A program made the position numbers and the translations under genes. 64,000 nucleotides of DNA from Niabella sp. Its GTDB lineage: Bacteria > Bacteroidota > Bacteroidia > Chitinophagales > Chitinophagaceae. Under the pieces are notes generated by a model, which saw only the letters and a program-made list of their open reading frames with translations, had not been told where the DNA came from and made no database searches. Each line of letters opens with the position of its first letter. The stretch's first letter is position 1. Of the stretch, positions 17,155-26,763 are shown piece after piece. The stretch is taken from NCBI GenBank assembly GCA_017744715.1, contig JAGIAT010000004.1, positions 124,001 to 188,000 on the forward strand. Direction: 5' to 3'.

Positions 17155-19902
17155 CTACATTGAAAATGCTGTATTGATGATTTCCTCCTGTTCGGCCTTA
17201 TGCACCTTCATAAACCCGGAAGCCGGTGCGGCACTGGGCTTACGGCCAATAATGCCATAGTTCATATCTTTAAGATTCATCTGGAGGAAAGAAGCGGCTC
17301 CCATATTGAGCGGTTCTTCCTGCACCCAATACCATACGGCATTTTTGTATTTGGCATATAAGGCATCCAGTTGCTTTTTAGGAAGCGGGTACAATTGCTC
17401 CATCCGTACAATGGCCACGTTTTTCCGGTTGTCTTTCAGCTGCTTTTCCGCCAGGTCAAAATAGATCTTACCGGAACAGAACAACACGGTTTTTACCGCC
17501 ACCGGATCATCGGCATACGTATCGTCGATCAATTCACGGAACCGTCCGTTGATAAATTCTTCTTTTAAGGAATAGCTGCCGGGATGCCGCAGGTTGGCCT
17601 TGGGTGCAAAGTTCACCATCGGCTTACGAAACGGCCAACGCAGCTGCCGGCGTAAGGCATGAAAATAATTGGCAGATGTGGTGATATTGGTTACCACAAT
17701 ATTCAGTTCTGCGCAGGATTGTAAAAAGCGTTCGATACGTGCGCTGCTGTGCTCCGGCCCCTGCCCTTCAAAACCATGAGGCAGCAGCATTACCAACCCG
17801 TTCATCCGGTTCCATTTCTGCTCGGCGCTGGTGATGAACTGATCGATCATGGTTTGCGCACCATTTACGAAATCACCAAACTGGGCTTCCCAAAGCACCA
17901 GCACGTTGGGAGAAGCCAGCGCAAAGCCATACTCAAATCCCAATACCGCATATTCGCTCAGCAATGAGTTGTAGATCCGGAATTTTTTAGTGGTCGGCAT
18001 CGCACTTAAACGATTGTATGCCGCATCGGTTACTTCATCTCTCAAAATGGCGTGGCGGGAGCTGAAGGTACCGCGGCCAACATCCTGACCCGTCATGCGT
18101 ACATCAAAGCCATCCACCAGCAGGCTGCCAAAGGCCATCAGTTCACCGGTGGCCCAGTCTACTTTCTGCTCTGTTTCCAGCAATTTTACCTTATCCTGCA
18201 GCAGTTTAGCCACTTTTTTCAACGGTGTAAATCCTTCGGGTATGGTCATCAGCCCGTCAAATACGGTTTTAAACAGCTCGGGGCTGATTGCCGTATCCGG
18301 ACTTTCATCAAAATCAATAGCTGTAGCCTTGCGCAGGCTTTTCCATTGCAGCTCCGGCTCCTGGTAGGTATAGGGTAACGGCTTTTGCTTTACTTCATCC
18401 AGGCGGTCCTGAAGATCGGCCCAGAACTGCTTTTCCATCTCCTTGGCCAGCTCCTTTGCATCCTCTTCCCCGTTATCCAGCAGGTATTTCACATATACTT
18501 CCCGGGGATTGGCATGTTTATCAATCAGCGCATACATCGCCGGCTGGGTAAATTTGGGATCATCGCCTTCATTGTGCCCGTGCCTGCGGTAGCAAACCAT
18601 ATCGATAAATACATCGGCATGAAACTCGTTCCGGTAACGGGTAGCGATCTCCGCACATTTCACCACTGCTTCGGGATCGTCTCCGTTCACATGCAATACC
18701 GGCGATTGTACCATGGCTGCAAGAGAGGTACAGTAGTCCGCACTCCGTGCATCGGAAAAATCGGTGGTAAAGCCGATCTGGTTATTGATCACAAAATGAA
18801 TGGTACCACCCGTATAAAACCCATTCAGCTTCGACATCTGCAACAGCTCATATACCACACCCTGCCCGGCCAGTGCCGCATCTCCGTGTATCAGGATCGG
18901 CAATACGCTTTCATAGCGTTCGTCATGCAAAATATTTGCACTGCTCCTGGCAAAGCCCAGTACCACCGGGTCTACCGCCTCCAGGTGGGAAGGGTTGGGC
19001 ATTAGTTTTAAATGTACGGTTTCCCCGTTGGTGGCTTCAATGACACTTCCAAAACCCAGGTGATATTTTACATCTCCGCTTCCCATGGTCTGGTTTATCT
19101 CGCCCGTTCCCTCAAACTCACTGAAGATCTGCTCATAGGTTTTTCCCAGGATATTGGCCAGCACATTCAGGCGTCCCCGGTGGGCCATACCAATCACCAC
19201 TTCTTTTACTTCCAGGGTTGCCGCCTTATTAATAATAGCATCCAGTGCCGCGATGGTGGTTTCTCCCCCCTCAAGTGAAAAGCGCTTCTGCCCTACATAT
19301 TTTGTATGAAGAAACTTCTCAAACATCACCCCCTCATTCAGTTTCTGCAGAATGCGTTTTTTTTGTTCCAGCGGCAGCGGGCTGGTAAACTTCTTTTCCA
19401 TTTCATTGGTCAGCCAGTCTACCTTCTTCTGGTCGCTGATATATTTGAACTCGATCCCTACATGCCCCGCATAGCATTTCTTCAGGTGCGCCAGGATATT
19501 CCTGAGTGAGGTGGTTCCCAGGCCAATCAGGTTTCCCGCTTCATATTCATGGTCCAGGTCGGCTTCAGACAGTCCAAAAAAAGGAAGGTCCAGGTTGGCC
19601 CCGCGGTCTTTTCGTTGTTTTATCGGATTGGTATCTGCCAGCAAATGGCCTTTATTCCGGTAGCCCAAAATAAGCCGGTATACGGCGATCTCTTTTCTCC
19701 AGTCGGATCCGCCCCCCGTGCCGGAAACGGCTGCAGCCGGCGCGCCGTTCTTTTGCGCCAAACCGTTTCCTACGGCAAAATCAAAGCCTTCAAAAAACTT
19801 TTTCAATTCAACGTCTACAGTCTCGGGGTTATTTACAAACTCCTTATACATGTTTTCTATAAATTCGGGAGAAGAGCTTGTAATGTACGAAAAATCCTTC
19901 AT
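17155..19902 (-). CDS. sucA: 2-oxoglutarate dehydrogenase E1 component
   Basis: Thiamine-diphosphate enzyme that decarboxylates 2-oxoglutarate and passes the succinyl group to the E2 lipoyl arm. The 915-residue protein has the N-terminal E2-binding segment (SPEFIENMYKEFVNNPETVD), the KRFSLEGGETTIAALDAII and GMAHRGRLNVLANILGK signatures, the TPP/Mg region HGDAALAGQGVVYE...INNQIGFTT, and the C-terminal transketolase-like half (GRGTFSSRHAILRDE, PHGFEGQGPEHSSARIERFLQ). Full length for the family. odhB is the next minus-strand gene but about 1.1 kb away. Confidence 0.96.
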   Translation of the reverse strand: MKDFSYITSSSPEFIENMYKEFVNNPETVDVELKKFFEGFDFAVGNGLAQKNGAPAAAVSGTGGGSDWRKEIAVYRLILGYRNKGHLLADTNPIKQRKDRGANLDLPFFGLSEADLDHEYEAGNLIGLGTTSLRNILAHLKKCYAGHVGIEFKYISDQKKVDWLTNEMEKKFTSPLPLEQKKRILQKLNEGVMFEKFLHTKYVGQKRFSLEGGETTIAALDAIINKAATLEVKEVVIGMAHRGRLNVLANILGKTYEQIFSEFEGTGEINQTMGSGDVKYHLGFGSVIEATNGETVHLKLMPNPSHLEAVDPVVLGFARSSANILHDERYESVLPILIHGDAALAGQGVVYELLQMSKLNGFYTGGTIHFVINNQIGFTTDFSDARSADYCTSLAAMVQSPVLHVNGDDPEAVVKCAEIATRYRNEFHADVFIDMVCYRRHGHNEGDDPKFTQPAMYALIDKHANPREVYVKYLLDNGEEDAKELAKEMEKQFWADLQDRLDEVKQKPLPYTYQEPELQWKSLRKATAIDFDESPDTAISPELFKTVFDGLMTIPEGFTPLKKVAKLLQDKVKLLETEQKVDWATGELMAFGSLLVDGFDVRMTGQDVGRGTFSSRHAILRDEVTDAAYNRLSAMPTTKKFRIYNSLLSEYAVLGFEYGFALASPNVLVLWEAQFGDFVNGAQTMIDQFITSAEQKWNRMNGLVMLLPHGFEGQGPEHSSARIERFLQSCAELNIVVTNITTSANYFHALRRQLRWPFRKPMVNFAPKANLRHPGSYSLKEEFINGRFRELIDDTYADDPVAVKTVLFCSGKIYFDLAEKQLKDNRKNVAIVRMEQLYPLPKKQLDALYAKYKNAVWYWVQEEPLNMGAASFLQMNLKDMNYGIIGRKPSAAPASGFMKVHKAEQEEIINTAFSM

Positions 19903-20082
19903 TGTAAATCAGCTATTTATATATTGTTTATCGGATAATATCAGATCAGAAAAAACATTCGAAAATTGCCCCACAAGATACGCAATATTCGATCAATCAC
20001 CGCGTTCTATTTTTTGATTTTAAGGTATGTTTAGAAATTGACAACCCGGCATACAGCACCGTCTGAAAGAAAAAAGGAAGAT

Positions 20083-20116
20083 TTTGCCGATATTTGATTT
20101 ATTTCCGTTACCTTTG
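20083..20116 (+). promoter_or_regulatory. Promoter of rpsT
   Basis: -33 TTTG at 20083-20086 and -7 TACCTTTG at 20109-20116, 22 bases apart, a good Bacteroidetes-type promoter, 20 bases before the rpsT ATG. Confidence 0.65.
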
Positions 20117-20136
20117 CCGTCCAAAAAAAGAGATCA

Positions 20137-20394
20137 ATGGCGAATCATAAAGCTACAAAGAAACATGCACGTCAGGCCTTAAAGCGTCGCGACAGAAATA
20201 AGTATTATGGTAAAACAACCCGTAATGCCATTAAAAGTCTGAGGGCTACGGAAGGTGCTGAAGCCAAAGAGCAATTACCGTTGGTTGAGAGCATGATCGA
20301 TAAATTAGCTAAAAGAGGGGTTATTCACCGCAATAAAGCGGCGAACCTGAAGAGCAAACTGGCTAAAAAGATCAACGCAGCTGCTGCTGCCTAA
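20137..20394 (+). CDS. rpsT: 30S ribosomal protein S20
   Basis: An 85-residue, Lys/Arg-rich helical protein that binds 16S rRNA in the small subunit. The sequence [20 protein letters not shown] is diagnostic, as is [20 protein letters not shown] near the end. It is a single-gene unit with its own promoter and terminator. Confidence 0.97.
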   Translation: MANHKATKKHARQALKRRDRNKYYGKTTRNAIKSLRATEGAEAKEQLPLVESMIDKLAKRGVIHRNKAANLKSKLAKKINAAAAA

Positions 20395-20423
20395 TACCGG
20401 TACTTTATCTTTTTAAGAAATAA

Positions 20424-20450
20424 AAAAGGAAGAGCTTCACTCTTCCTTTT
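20424..20450 (+). terminator. Terminator after rpsT
   Basis: AAAAGGAAGAG/CTCTTCCTTTT, a perfect 11-bp stem with a five-base loop and A and T runs on either side, so it could act in both directions. Confidence 0.85.
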
Positions 20451-20615
20451 GTTGTTATATTTATTTTCCAACCTGTTTAGAAAATCACCCTTCCGCTGCC
20501 GCGTCCCCTCTTTACAGGCGGTTAGATCATGCCGCATGGGCCGGTTACCCCACTCCTGCCTGTCGGCCGCATCACACAACGGACAGGCCAGGTTGAAGAC
20601 ATTGCCCTTTTAATT

Positions 20616-21443
20616 TTAGTGTGCCTGCGCTTCGTTATAAGCGATTACCGCATTTTTTACACTCTTATTTTCCAGCAACAGCTGTTTGGCCAGCTCATAG
20701 TCCTTTAACCCGGTTTTTTCCATTACCATTTTAGTGCCCCGGTCAACCAGCTTATCGTTGGTCAGCTGCATATTCACCATCCGGTTGCCTTCTACCCGGC
20801 CCAGCTGGATCATTACGGTGGTGGAAATCATATTCAGCACCAGCTTTTGAGCCGTACCGCTTTTCATACGGGTACTACCGGTAACAAATTCAGGTCCCAC
20901 GATTACCTCAACCGGAAAATCGGCAACTGCGCTTACGGGAGCATTGGGGTTGGAGCTGATGCTTCCGGTAGCGATGCCTCTTTTCTGGCATTCGCGCAAC
21001 GCGCCGATTACATAGGGCGTAGAACCGCTGGCTGCCACTCCTACCACCACGTCTTTTTCATTTACGCCATGTGCCTCCAGGTCTTTCCAGCCCTGTACCT
21101 CATCATCTTCGGCGTTTTCAACCGGGGTGGTGATGGCCTTCCATCCACCGGCAATGATCCCGATTACCACACCTGCGGGCAATCCATAGGTGGGCGGAAT
21201 TTCGCTGGCATCCAGGATACCCAAACGTCCGCTGGTACCCGCTCCGATATAAAATAACCTTCCGCCGCCGATCATATTTTCAACAATCGCCTCGATCAGT
21301 TTTTCAATTTCAGGAATCACCCGCTGAACCGCCAGCGGCACCTCCTGATCTTCCTTGTTCATGGACGTGAGCAACTCATGTACCGACATTTTTTCAAGGT
21401 GATCATATCTGCTAGCCTGCTCCGTGATCTTTTCTCCTGCCAT
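20616..21443 (-). CDS. murQ: N-acetylmuramic acid 6-phosphate etherase
   Basis: Cleaves the lactyl ether of MurNAc-6-phosphate to give GlcNAc-6-phosphate during peptidoglycan recycling. The 275-residue protein has the SIS fold with the MurQ signatures TEQAS, GGGRLFYIGAGTSGRLGILDASE (catalytic Glu), GVAASGSTPYVIGAL and the second active-site region PEFVTGSTRMKSGTAQKLVLN. Length is a little shorter than E. coli MurQ. It follows the sugar kinase gene by 26 bases in one operon, which would supply the phosphorylated substrate. Confidence 0.95.
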   Translation of the reverse strand: MAGEKITEQASRYDHLEKMSVHELLTSMNKEDQEVPLAVQRVIPEIEKLIEAIVENMIGGGRLFYIGAGTSGRLGILDASEIPPTYGLPAGVVIGIIAGGWKAITTPVENAEDDEVQGWKDLEAHGVNEKDVVVGVAASGSTPYVIGALRECQKRGIATGSISSNPNAPVSAVADFPVEVIVGPEFVTGSTRMKSGTAQKLVLNMISTTVMIQLGRVEGNRMVNMQLTNDKLVDRGTKMVMEKTGLKDYELAKQLLLENKSVKNAVIAYNEAQAH

Positions 21444-21469
21444 ATAACCTATTAATTTCTTTTAATAAT

Positions 21470-22312
21470 TCAGGAATGATATTCCACCAGCCCTTTCATG
21501 GGCTTTTGAAGCACCTTCCCCAGCTCAAAACTGTAACTGCTGCAAAGTTCTTTTAATACATCTTTAAAACCAAAAGCGACACTTCCAACAAAGCTGATCG
21601 GGTACTTCCAGGCTTCCTGGAATTTGCAAAGGTGCGTAAAAAAGAAATCATTTAATCCATCTTCAATAATATTCTCTACCATATAATGCCCCCGGTTATC
21701 TGCCAGGAACTTTGCAAAACCCGCAAGATACCGGTTGGGCAGCGGTTGCTTGTACACCCGCTCCAGGATTTCAGCAGCGTTGGTTACATAGGCCGCATCA
21801 AAACGGGCGCGCAGGTCTTCATCAAAGGTATTGTATAAATAATACTGGATCACCTTCCTTCCCAGGTAGGCCCCACTTCCCTCATCACCCAGCACATAGC
21901 CCAGCCCGGGACTGTTTTTCTGAATTTTACGCCCGTCATAATAACAGGCACTGGCCCCGGTACCCAGGATGCACGCGATCCCCTTGCTCCTCCCACAAAG
22001 GCCACGGGCGGCCCCTTCCACATCATGCCAAACCTGCACCTTTGCGCTCCGGAACAGGCCACGCAGGCTTTTCTGCACCATTTTGCGGTTGTCCGGGTTC
22101 AAACAGCCGGTGCCGTAATAAAACACTTCGTCAACCACCACATTTTTCAGCTTGGGAAGCAATTCCTTTGTTAATAAAGCCGCGATCTGGTCCCCGTTTA
22201 AAAAATAGGGACTCACGCCACTGGTAAGAACTGTTTTTGTTTTTCCGTTATTCAGAAGACACCATTCTACTTTCGTAGATCCCGCATCTGCGATGAGTTG
22301 CACGTTTGACAT
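21470..22312 (-). CDS. BadF/BadG-family sugar kinase (GlcNAc/MurNAc kinase-like)
   Basis: A 280-residue ASKHA-fold kinase. The phosphate loops are ADAGSTKVEW near the N-terminus and ILGTGASACYYDGRK in the middle, with the GYVLGDEGSGAYLGRK motif of the GlcNAc-kinase branch. Its place directly upstream of murQ suggests it phosphorylates MurNAc (and perhaps GlcNAc) at O6, like Clostridium MurK, so that MurQ can act. This is inferred from context; GlcNAc alone is possible. Confidence 0.85.
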   Translation of the reverse strand: MSNVQLIADAGSTKVEWCLLNNGKTKTVLTSGVSPYFLNGDQIAALLTKELLPKLKNVVVDEVFYYGTGCLNPDNRKMVQKSLRGLFRSAKVQVWHDVEGAARGLCGRSKGIACILGTGASACYYDGRKIQKNSPGLGYVLGDEGSGAYLGRKVIQYYLYNTFDEDLRARFDAAYVTNAAEILERVYKQPLPNRYLAGFAKFLADNRGHYMVENIIEDGLNDFFFTHLCKFQEAWKYPISFVGSVAFGFKDVLKELCSSYSFELGKVLQKPMKGLVEYHS

Positions 22313-22467
22313 TAAGACAGGAGTTTAGACCGATAGTTATCCGGGTGAATTAACACCGCAATATAAGTATCAAAAATAGCTTATTTATAAAATAAACAGA
22401 AAATGATTTGATTTCTAAAATAAACAGCAAAGTTTGTCTATTTTGCAGCCTCGCATAAATCATACGA

Positions 22468-24057
22468 ATGAAAAAGAAATTTGAGGTCTGGCTGCCGCTG
22501 CTGTTCTCACTGGTGATGATCATCGGAATGTTCATCGGTTACAAGCTGCGCGGAGCACAACCCAACGGAGGATTTGCAAAATCCGGGCGCAGCACTGCAC
22601 TGGAGGAGGCACTTGAAATCATCCGGCAGAAATATGTAGATTCTGTAAAATTGGATACCCTGGAAGCCAATGCGATCCGGGAAATGATGGATGAACTGGA
22701 CCCCCACTCTGTATACCTTCCCGCCGCGGACCTTAAAGAAACCAACGAGACGCTTTCGGGTAAATTTGAAGGCATTGGTGTTGAGTACAACCAGATCCGG
22801 GATACCGTTAATATTACTTATGTATTAAAAGGAGGGCCCAGTGAAAAGGCCGGGTTAAAGATCGGCGACCAGATCATCAAGGTAAATGATTCGCTGCTCG
22901 CAGGCAAAAAAACAAGCGGTACTACCGTCCGCAACCTGATCCGGGGAGAAAAAGGCACCATCGTAAACCTCCAGATCCTGCGGAATAAAAACCTGCTGAC
23001 CATCCCGGTAACCCGCAACAATATTCCTACACCTACCCTGGTGGCCGCTTATATGATCAATAAGGATGCCGGGTACATTAAACTGGATAAATTTGGCTCT
23101 ACCACCTACCGGGAATTTATGGAAGCCATGGAGCGCCTCAAAAAAGAGGGCCTCACGGAACTGGTACTGGATCTGCGGGGCAACCCCGGAGGCTATATGG
23201 AACAAGCCATTGATATTGCCGACGAATTCCTGAGCGGCGACAAACGGGTTGTATATACCCAGGGCACCAACAGTCCTAAAAAAGAATACCGTTGCAAACG
23301 GCCGGGGATTTTTGAAACCGGAAAACTGACGGTGCTGGTGGATGAGTTATCAGCGAGCGCCAGCGAGATCCTGAGCGGGGCATTGCAGGACTGGGACCGC
23401 GCTACCATTATCGGCCGCAGAACCTTTGGAAAAGGACTGGTACAGGAAATCTTTCCCCTTAGTGACGGATCGGCGCTGAAGCTGACGGTGTCCCGGTACT
23501 ATACCCCGCTGGGCAGAAGCATCCAGCGGCCCTATAATAAGGGGAAGAAAGTATACATGGATGATATCTGGGAGCGGTATGCCAATGGCCAGGCCTATTT
23601 TGCAGACAGCAATAAAGTAAACAACGGCAAGGAATATAAAACGCCGGGGGGCCGCATCCTTTACGGAGGCGGGGGCATTATGCCCGATGTATTTGTAGGT
23701 CTCGATACCTCCAAAACCTCAAAAGAGATCAACCGGTTATTCTTTAACGGAGCGTTTACCGACTTTGTGTTCCATTATTATCTCGACAACCAGAAAGTAA
23801 TGGAGCCCTATGCGTCGCCGATCTCCTTTTCCCAGGCCTTTGATCCGGGAAAAACGATGTGGCAGCAGTTTGTAAACCGGGCTCAAAAAGATACCGTAAA
23901 TTTAACACATATTCCGGCGGCCGAAAAGCTGCGTGTATCCAACCGGATGGAAGCTTACCTGGCGCGGTTTAAATGGAGAGACAGCGGTTACTACCAGATC
24001 CTGAACCTTACGGATTCTGTGGTGTTAAAAGCCGTAGACCTTTTAAAAACAAAATAA
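22468..24057 (+). CDS. S41-family C-terminal processing peptidase (CtpA-like)
   Basis: A 529-residue protein anchored by an N-terminal membrane helix (residues ~8-27) with the bulk in the periplasm. A PDZ domain spans ~100-180 (GIGVEYNQIRDTVNITYVLKGGPSEKAGLKIGDQIIKVN). The tail-specific protease core follows, with the catalytic Ser in VDELSASASEILSGAL and the Lys in RRTFGKGLVQE. It should cut proteins at or near their C-termini. The 24059 cystathionine beta-synthase gene starts one base after its stop, so translation may be coupled although the functions are unrelated. Confidence 0.92.
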   Translation: MKKKFEVWLPLLFSLVMIIGMFIGYKLRGAQPNGGFAKSGRSTALEEALEIIRQKYVDSVKLDTLEANAIREMMDELDPHSVYLPAADLKETNETLSGKFEGIGVEYNQIRDTVNITYVLKGGPSEKAGLKIGDQIIKVNDSLLAGKKTSGTTVRNLIRGEKGTIVNLQILRNKNLLTIPVTRNNIPTPTLVAAYMINKDAGYIKLDKFGSTTYREFMEAMERLKKEGLTELVLDLRGNPGGYMEQAIDIADEFLSGDKRVVYTQGTNSPKKEYRCKRPGIFETGKLTVLVDELSASASEILSGALQDWDRATIIGRRTFGKGLVQEIFPLSDGSALKLTVSRYYTPLGRSIQRPYNKGKKVYMDDIWERYANGQAYFADSNKVNNGKEYKTPGGRILYGGGGIMPDVFVGLDTSKTSKEINRLFFNGAFTDFVFHYYLDNQKVMEPYASPISFSQAFDPGKTMWQQFVNRAQKDTVNLTHIPAAEKLRVSNRMEAYLARFKWRDSGYYQILNLTDSVVLKAVDLLKTK

Positions 24058-24058
24058 G

Positions 24059-25417
24059 ATGGATATTAAAAATAATATACTGGAAACCATCGGCAATACC
24101 CCCCTGATCCGTTTAAACCGGATTACCCGGGAACTGCCCTGCACCGTAGCGGCCAAAGTAGATTATTTCAACCCCGGCAACAGCATCAAAGACCGTATGG
24201 CTATTAAGATGATTGAAGTAGCGGAAGCGGAAGGGCACCTGAAACCGGGAGGTACCATCATTGAGGGCACCAGCGGCAATACCGGTATGGGACTGGCACT
24301 GGGTGCCATAGTAAAGGGCTATAAATGCATTTTTGTTACCACCGATAAGCAATCCAAAGAAAAGGCAGATGTACTGAAGGCCATGGGGGCCGAAGTAATT
24401 GTTTGTCCCACCAATGTAGAACCCGAAGACCCGCAGAGTTATTACAGTGTGGCCGCCCGGCTGGCTAAGGAAACCCCCAATGCCTATCATATGAATCAAT
24501 ATGATAACCTGGCCAACCGCCTCGCACATTATGAAACCACGGGTCCGGAGATCTGGAAGCAAACGGAAGGCCGGATCACCCACCTGGTATGCACCGCCGG
24601 CACCGGTGGTACCATTACCGGTACGGCCAAGTACCTGAAAGAGCAAAATCCCAACATCAAAGTATGGGCCGTGGATGCATACGGTTCCCTGCTTACAAAG
24701 TATTTCAATACCGGTGAAGCGGATATGAACGAAGTATATCCTTACTTCAGCGAAGGTTTTGGAGAAGATTTTGTACCCAAGAATTACGACATGAGCGTGA
24801 TTGACGCGTTTACGCAGGTTACCGATAAAGATGGCGCTGTTATGGCCCGTAAGCTGGCCAAGGAGGAAGGATTGTTTTGCGGCTACAGTGCCGGCAGCTG
24901 TATTAAAGGACTGCTGCAGCTCAAAGACAGTTTGACCAAGGATGATCTGGTGGTTTGTATTTTTCATGACCATGGCAGCCGCTATGTAGCCAAAATCTAT
25001 AATGACCAGTGGATGATGGAGCGCGGATTCTTGGAAGTAAAAACCTTTAAAGACATTATTAACAGCCGCAGCAACCGCCCGCTGGTAACCATACAGCAAA
25101 GCGCCCCGGTATCGGAAGCGGTTGAACTGATGCGTAAATACGATATCGAACACATCCCGGTGATGGAAAACGGTACGGTGATCGGCGCTGTAAGCGAAGG
25201 CGGGTTGTTTCTGAAAATATTTTCAGACCCGCATATAAAAAACGAAAGCCTGCAGAACATCCTGGAACCGCCCTATCCTGTTGTGGCGTTTGATACGCCG
25301 GTAGAGCGCATCGGGTCACTGATCAGCAAAGCCAATGGAGCCGTGCTGGCACAGGATGAGGCGGGCAATTACCACATTGTTACCAAGTACGACATCGTGC
25401 AGAGCGTAGCCAAATAA
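24059..25417 (+). CDS. cbs: Cystathionine beta-synthase with C-terminal CBS pair
   Basis: A PLP enzyme that condenses serine with homocysteine to cystathionine, or makes cysteine if it prefers sulfide. The 452-residue protein has the PLP lysine in NPGNSIKDRMA, the substrate loop GTSGNTGMGLA and the phosphate loop CTAGTGGTITGT. Two CBS domains fill residues ~340-452 (RPLVTIQQSAPVSEAVELM; VVAFDTPVERIGSLISK), which usually bind adenosyl ligands and regulate. The CBS pair favours cystathionine beta-synthase over plain CysK. The cystathionine gamma-synthase/lyase gene at 45.9 kb would be the partner step. Confidence 0.9.
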   Translation: MDIKNNILETIGNTPLIRLNRITRELPCTVAAKVDYFNPGNSIKDRMAIKMIEVAEAEGHLKPGGTIIEGTSGNTGMGLALGAIVKGYKCIFVTTDKQSKEKADVLKAMGAEVIVCPTNVEPEDPQSYYSVAARLAKETPNAYHMNQYDNLANRLAHYETTGPEIWKQTEGRITHLVCTAGTGGTITGTAKYLKEQNPNIKVWAVDAYGSLLTKYFNTGEADMNEVYPYFSEGFGEDFVPKNYDMSVIDAFTQVTDKDGAVMARKLAKEEGLFCGYSAGSCIKGLLQLKDSLTKDDLVVCIFHDHGSRYVAKIYNDQWMMERGFLEVKTFKDIINSRSNRPLVTIQQSAPVSEAVELMRKYDIEHIPVMENGTVIGAVSEGGLFLKIFSDPHIKNESLQNILEPPYPVVAFDTPVERIGSLISKANGAVLAQDEAGNYHIVTKYDIVQSVAK

Positions 25418-25435
25418 AATTTGTTTCTTTACCAT

Positions 25436-25975
25436 ATGGCTTACCCAAAAAAAAATATTACCGCATTACACATATGATGACTGGGTGCATTGGGAAGGGC
25501 GTTGGGAATTGATCGATGGCATTCCGATTGCCATGAGTCCTATGCCGCAGCCAAGCACCAGCGAGTGGCCGTCGAAATCCGGTATGCCTTTATGCACACA
25601 TTGAAAGCCAGTTCCTGTCAACAATGCCATTCTTATGATCCATTGGATTATAAGATCTCCGAAGACACCATCCTGGTTCCGGATGTACTGATTGTATGCG
25701 GTGAAATTACCAAGGCCTACCTGGATTTTGCTCCTGCATTGGTGGTGGAAGTATTATCGCCTGCTACCGCATTGCGCGACCGGCATACCAAATATGAGTT
25801 ATACGAACAGCAGGGTGTTCTTTATTACCTGATCGCCGACCCTGAAAAAGAAACCCTCGAAATTTATCAACTTGTAAATAACCGCTATGAGCTGCAGCCG
25901 GCCACATTGGCTTTTTCCTTTGACCTGCAAAAGGAGTGCGGGATTCATGCTGATTTTACAAAGATCTGGAGCTAA
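25436..25975 (+). pseudogene. Uma2-family PD-(D/E)XK endonuclease, frameshifted
   Basis: The family usually reads as one ~180-residue protein. Here the ATG at 25436 runs into a TGA after 13 codons because of a nine-A tract (25447-25455). With one A fewer the frame would give MAYPKKILPHYTYDDWVHWE and continue through GRWELIDGIPIAMSPMPQP. A second shift, a missing base near 25551-25556, is then needed to enter the frame KHQRVAVEIRYAFM that runs to 25975. The nuclease core is in the last frame: VPDVLIV, VVEVLSPAT, DRHTKYELYEQQGV. Two nearby shifts suggest a pseudogene, or sequencing error in the homopolymer plus one more. Confidence 0.75.
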
Positions 25976-26038
25976 GATCCGGTCTTATTTTTCAACCAGA
26001 TAAGTCCAATAACTCCCGGCCCGTTTGGCCGAAACCTG

Positions 26039-26046
26039 TATCTTTG
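26039..26046 (+). promoter_or_regulatory. -7 element (TATCTTTG)
   Basis: Exact TAnnTTTG match 27 bases before the start of the small membrane-protein gene at 26073. Confidence 0.5.
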
Positions 26047-26072
26047 GCGCCCAAATCAAAAACCCTATTTAT

Positions 26073-26504
26073 ATGAAAGTTACTAACCCAACGGGAAAAA
26101 CATTAAAAGAGATACAGGATAATTTATCCTTTCATTACCCGGATGTTAAAATAAAAAAAGCTTTCTTTAATGCCTTTGGCCCGCAGCATCTTCTTATTCC
26201 CTCCGGAAATATGAAGCATATAGTTCGCCCGGCAAAGAGCAATACCGTGCTGGTTACAGATTTTATTCCACCGGTACTGCTTACCATTGCAGCCCTGCTG
26301 GCAAGCATTGTTATTGTGTCTGTAGTGTTTACAATAATCCTGCAAGTGCCATTTTTTGGAGGCGTTGGCGGCCTGGGATTTGTGCTTTGCTTTCTTTTGG
26401 TAAAAGCCCTTTATAAATCGGCGAACAAACAAAAGTTTGAACAATTCCATACCGATCTGCAACTGGCACTGACCCGTTCCAGCCAGCCGGGGTCTATCTT
26501 CTAA
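26073..26504 (+). CDS. Small membrane protein, unknown function
   Basis: A 143-residue protein. The first ~65 residues are soluble and basic (MKVTNPTGKTLKEIQDNLSF), then come two hydrophobic helices (residues ~72-97 and ~101-118) split by FFGGVGG, and a basic tail. I recognise no family. The start at 26073 is chosen because the -7 element lies just upstream; the frame itself extends 16 codons further. It stands alone. Confidence 0.7.
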   Translation: MKVTNPTGKTLKEIQDNLSFHYPDVKIKKAFFNAFGPQHLLIPSGNMKHIVRPAKSNTVLVTDFIPPVLLTIAALLASIVIVSVVFTIILQVPFFGGVGGLGFVLCFLLVKALYKSANKQKFEQFHTDLQLALTRSSQPGSIF

Positions 26505-26763
26505 AAGATATGCCCGCCTAACAGCATGCATGGGAACTATAAACACTTCTTTGAAAAGCGAATACCCCTGTGTTCCTGTGCAGTTACATACAGGCGAATC
26601 ACGCGCACGTGTATCAGCGAATCTGTGGCAATAAAAAGATATGCAAAGCAGCTGACCGGCGATCCTGCAACAGAATAAGTATTATTCCGAAATATTTTTT
26701 AAACGCCGTTGAAAAATGAAGGCTATATCCTGCTCACAGGCAATTGCGTCACCCGGTAATCCA

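Noticed and set aside
24113..25153. A 346-residue minus-strand open frame
   Set aside because: Antisense to the cystathionine beta-synthase gene, with low-complexity composition and no family features.
26570..26640. Fourth copy of the interspersed repeat
   Set aside because: Only a short stretch (GTGTATCAGCGAATCTGTGG) resembles the repeat; too weak to call.
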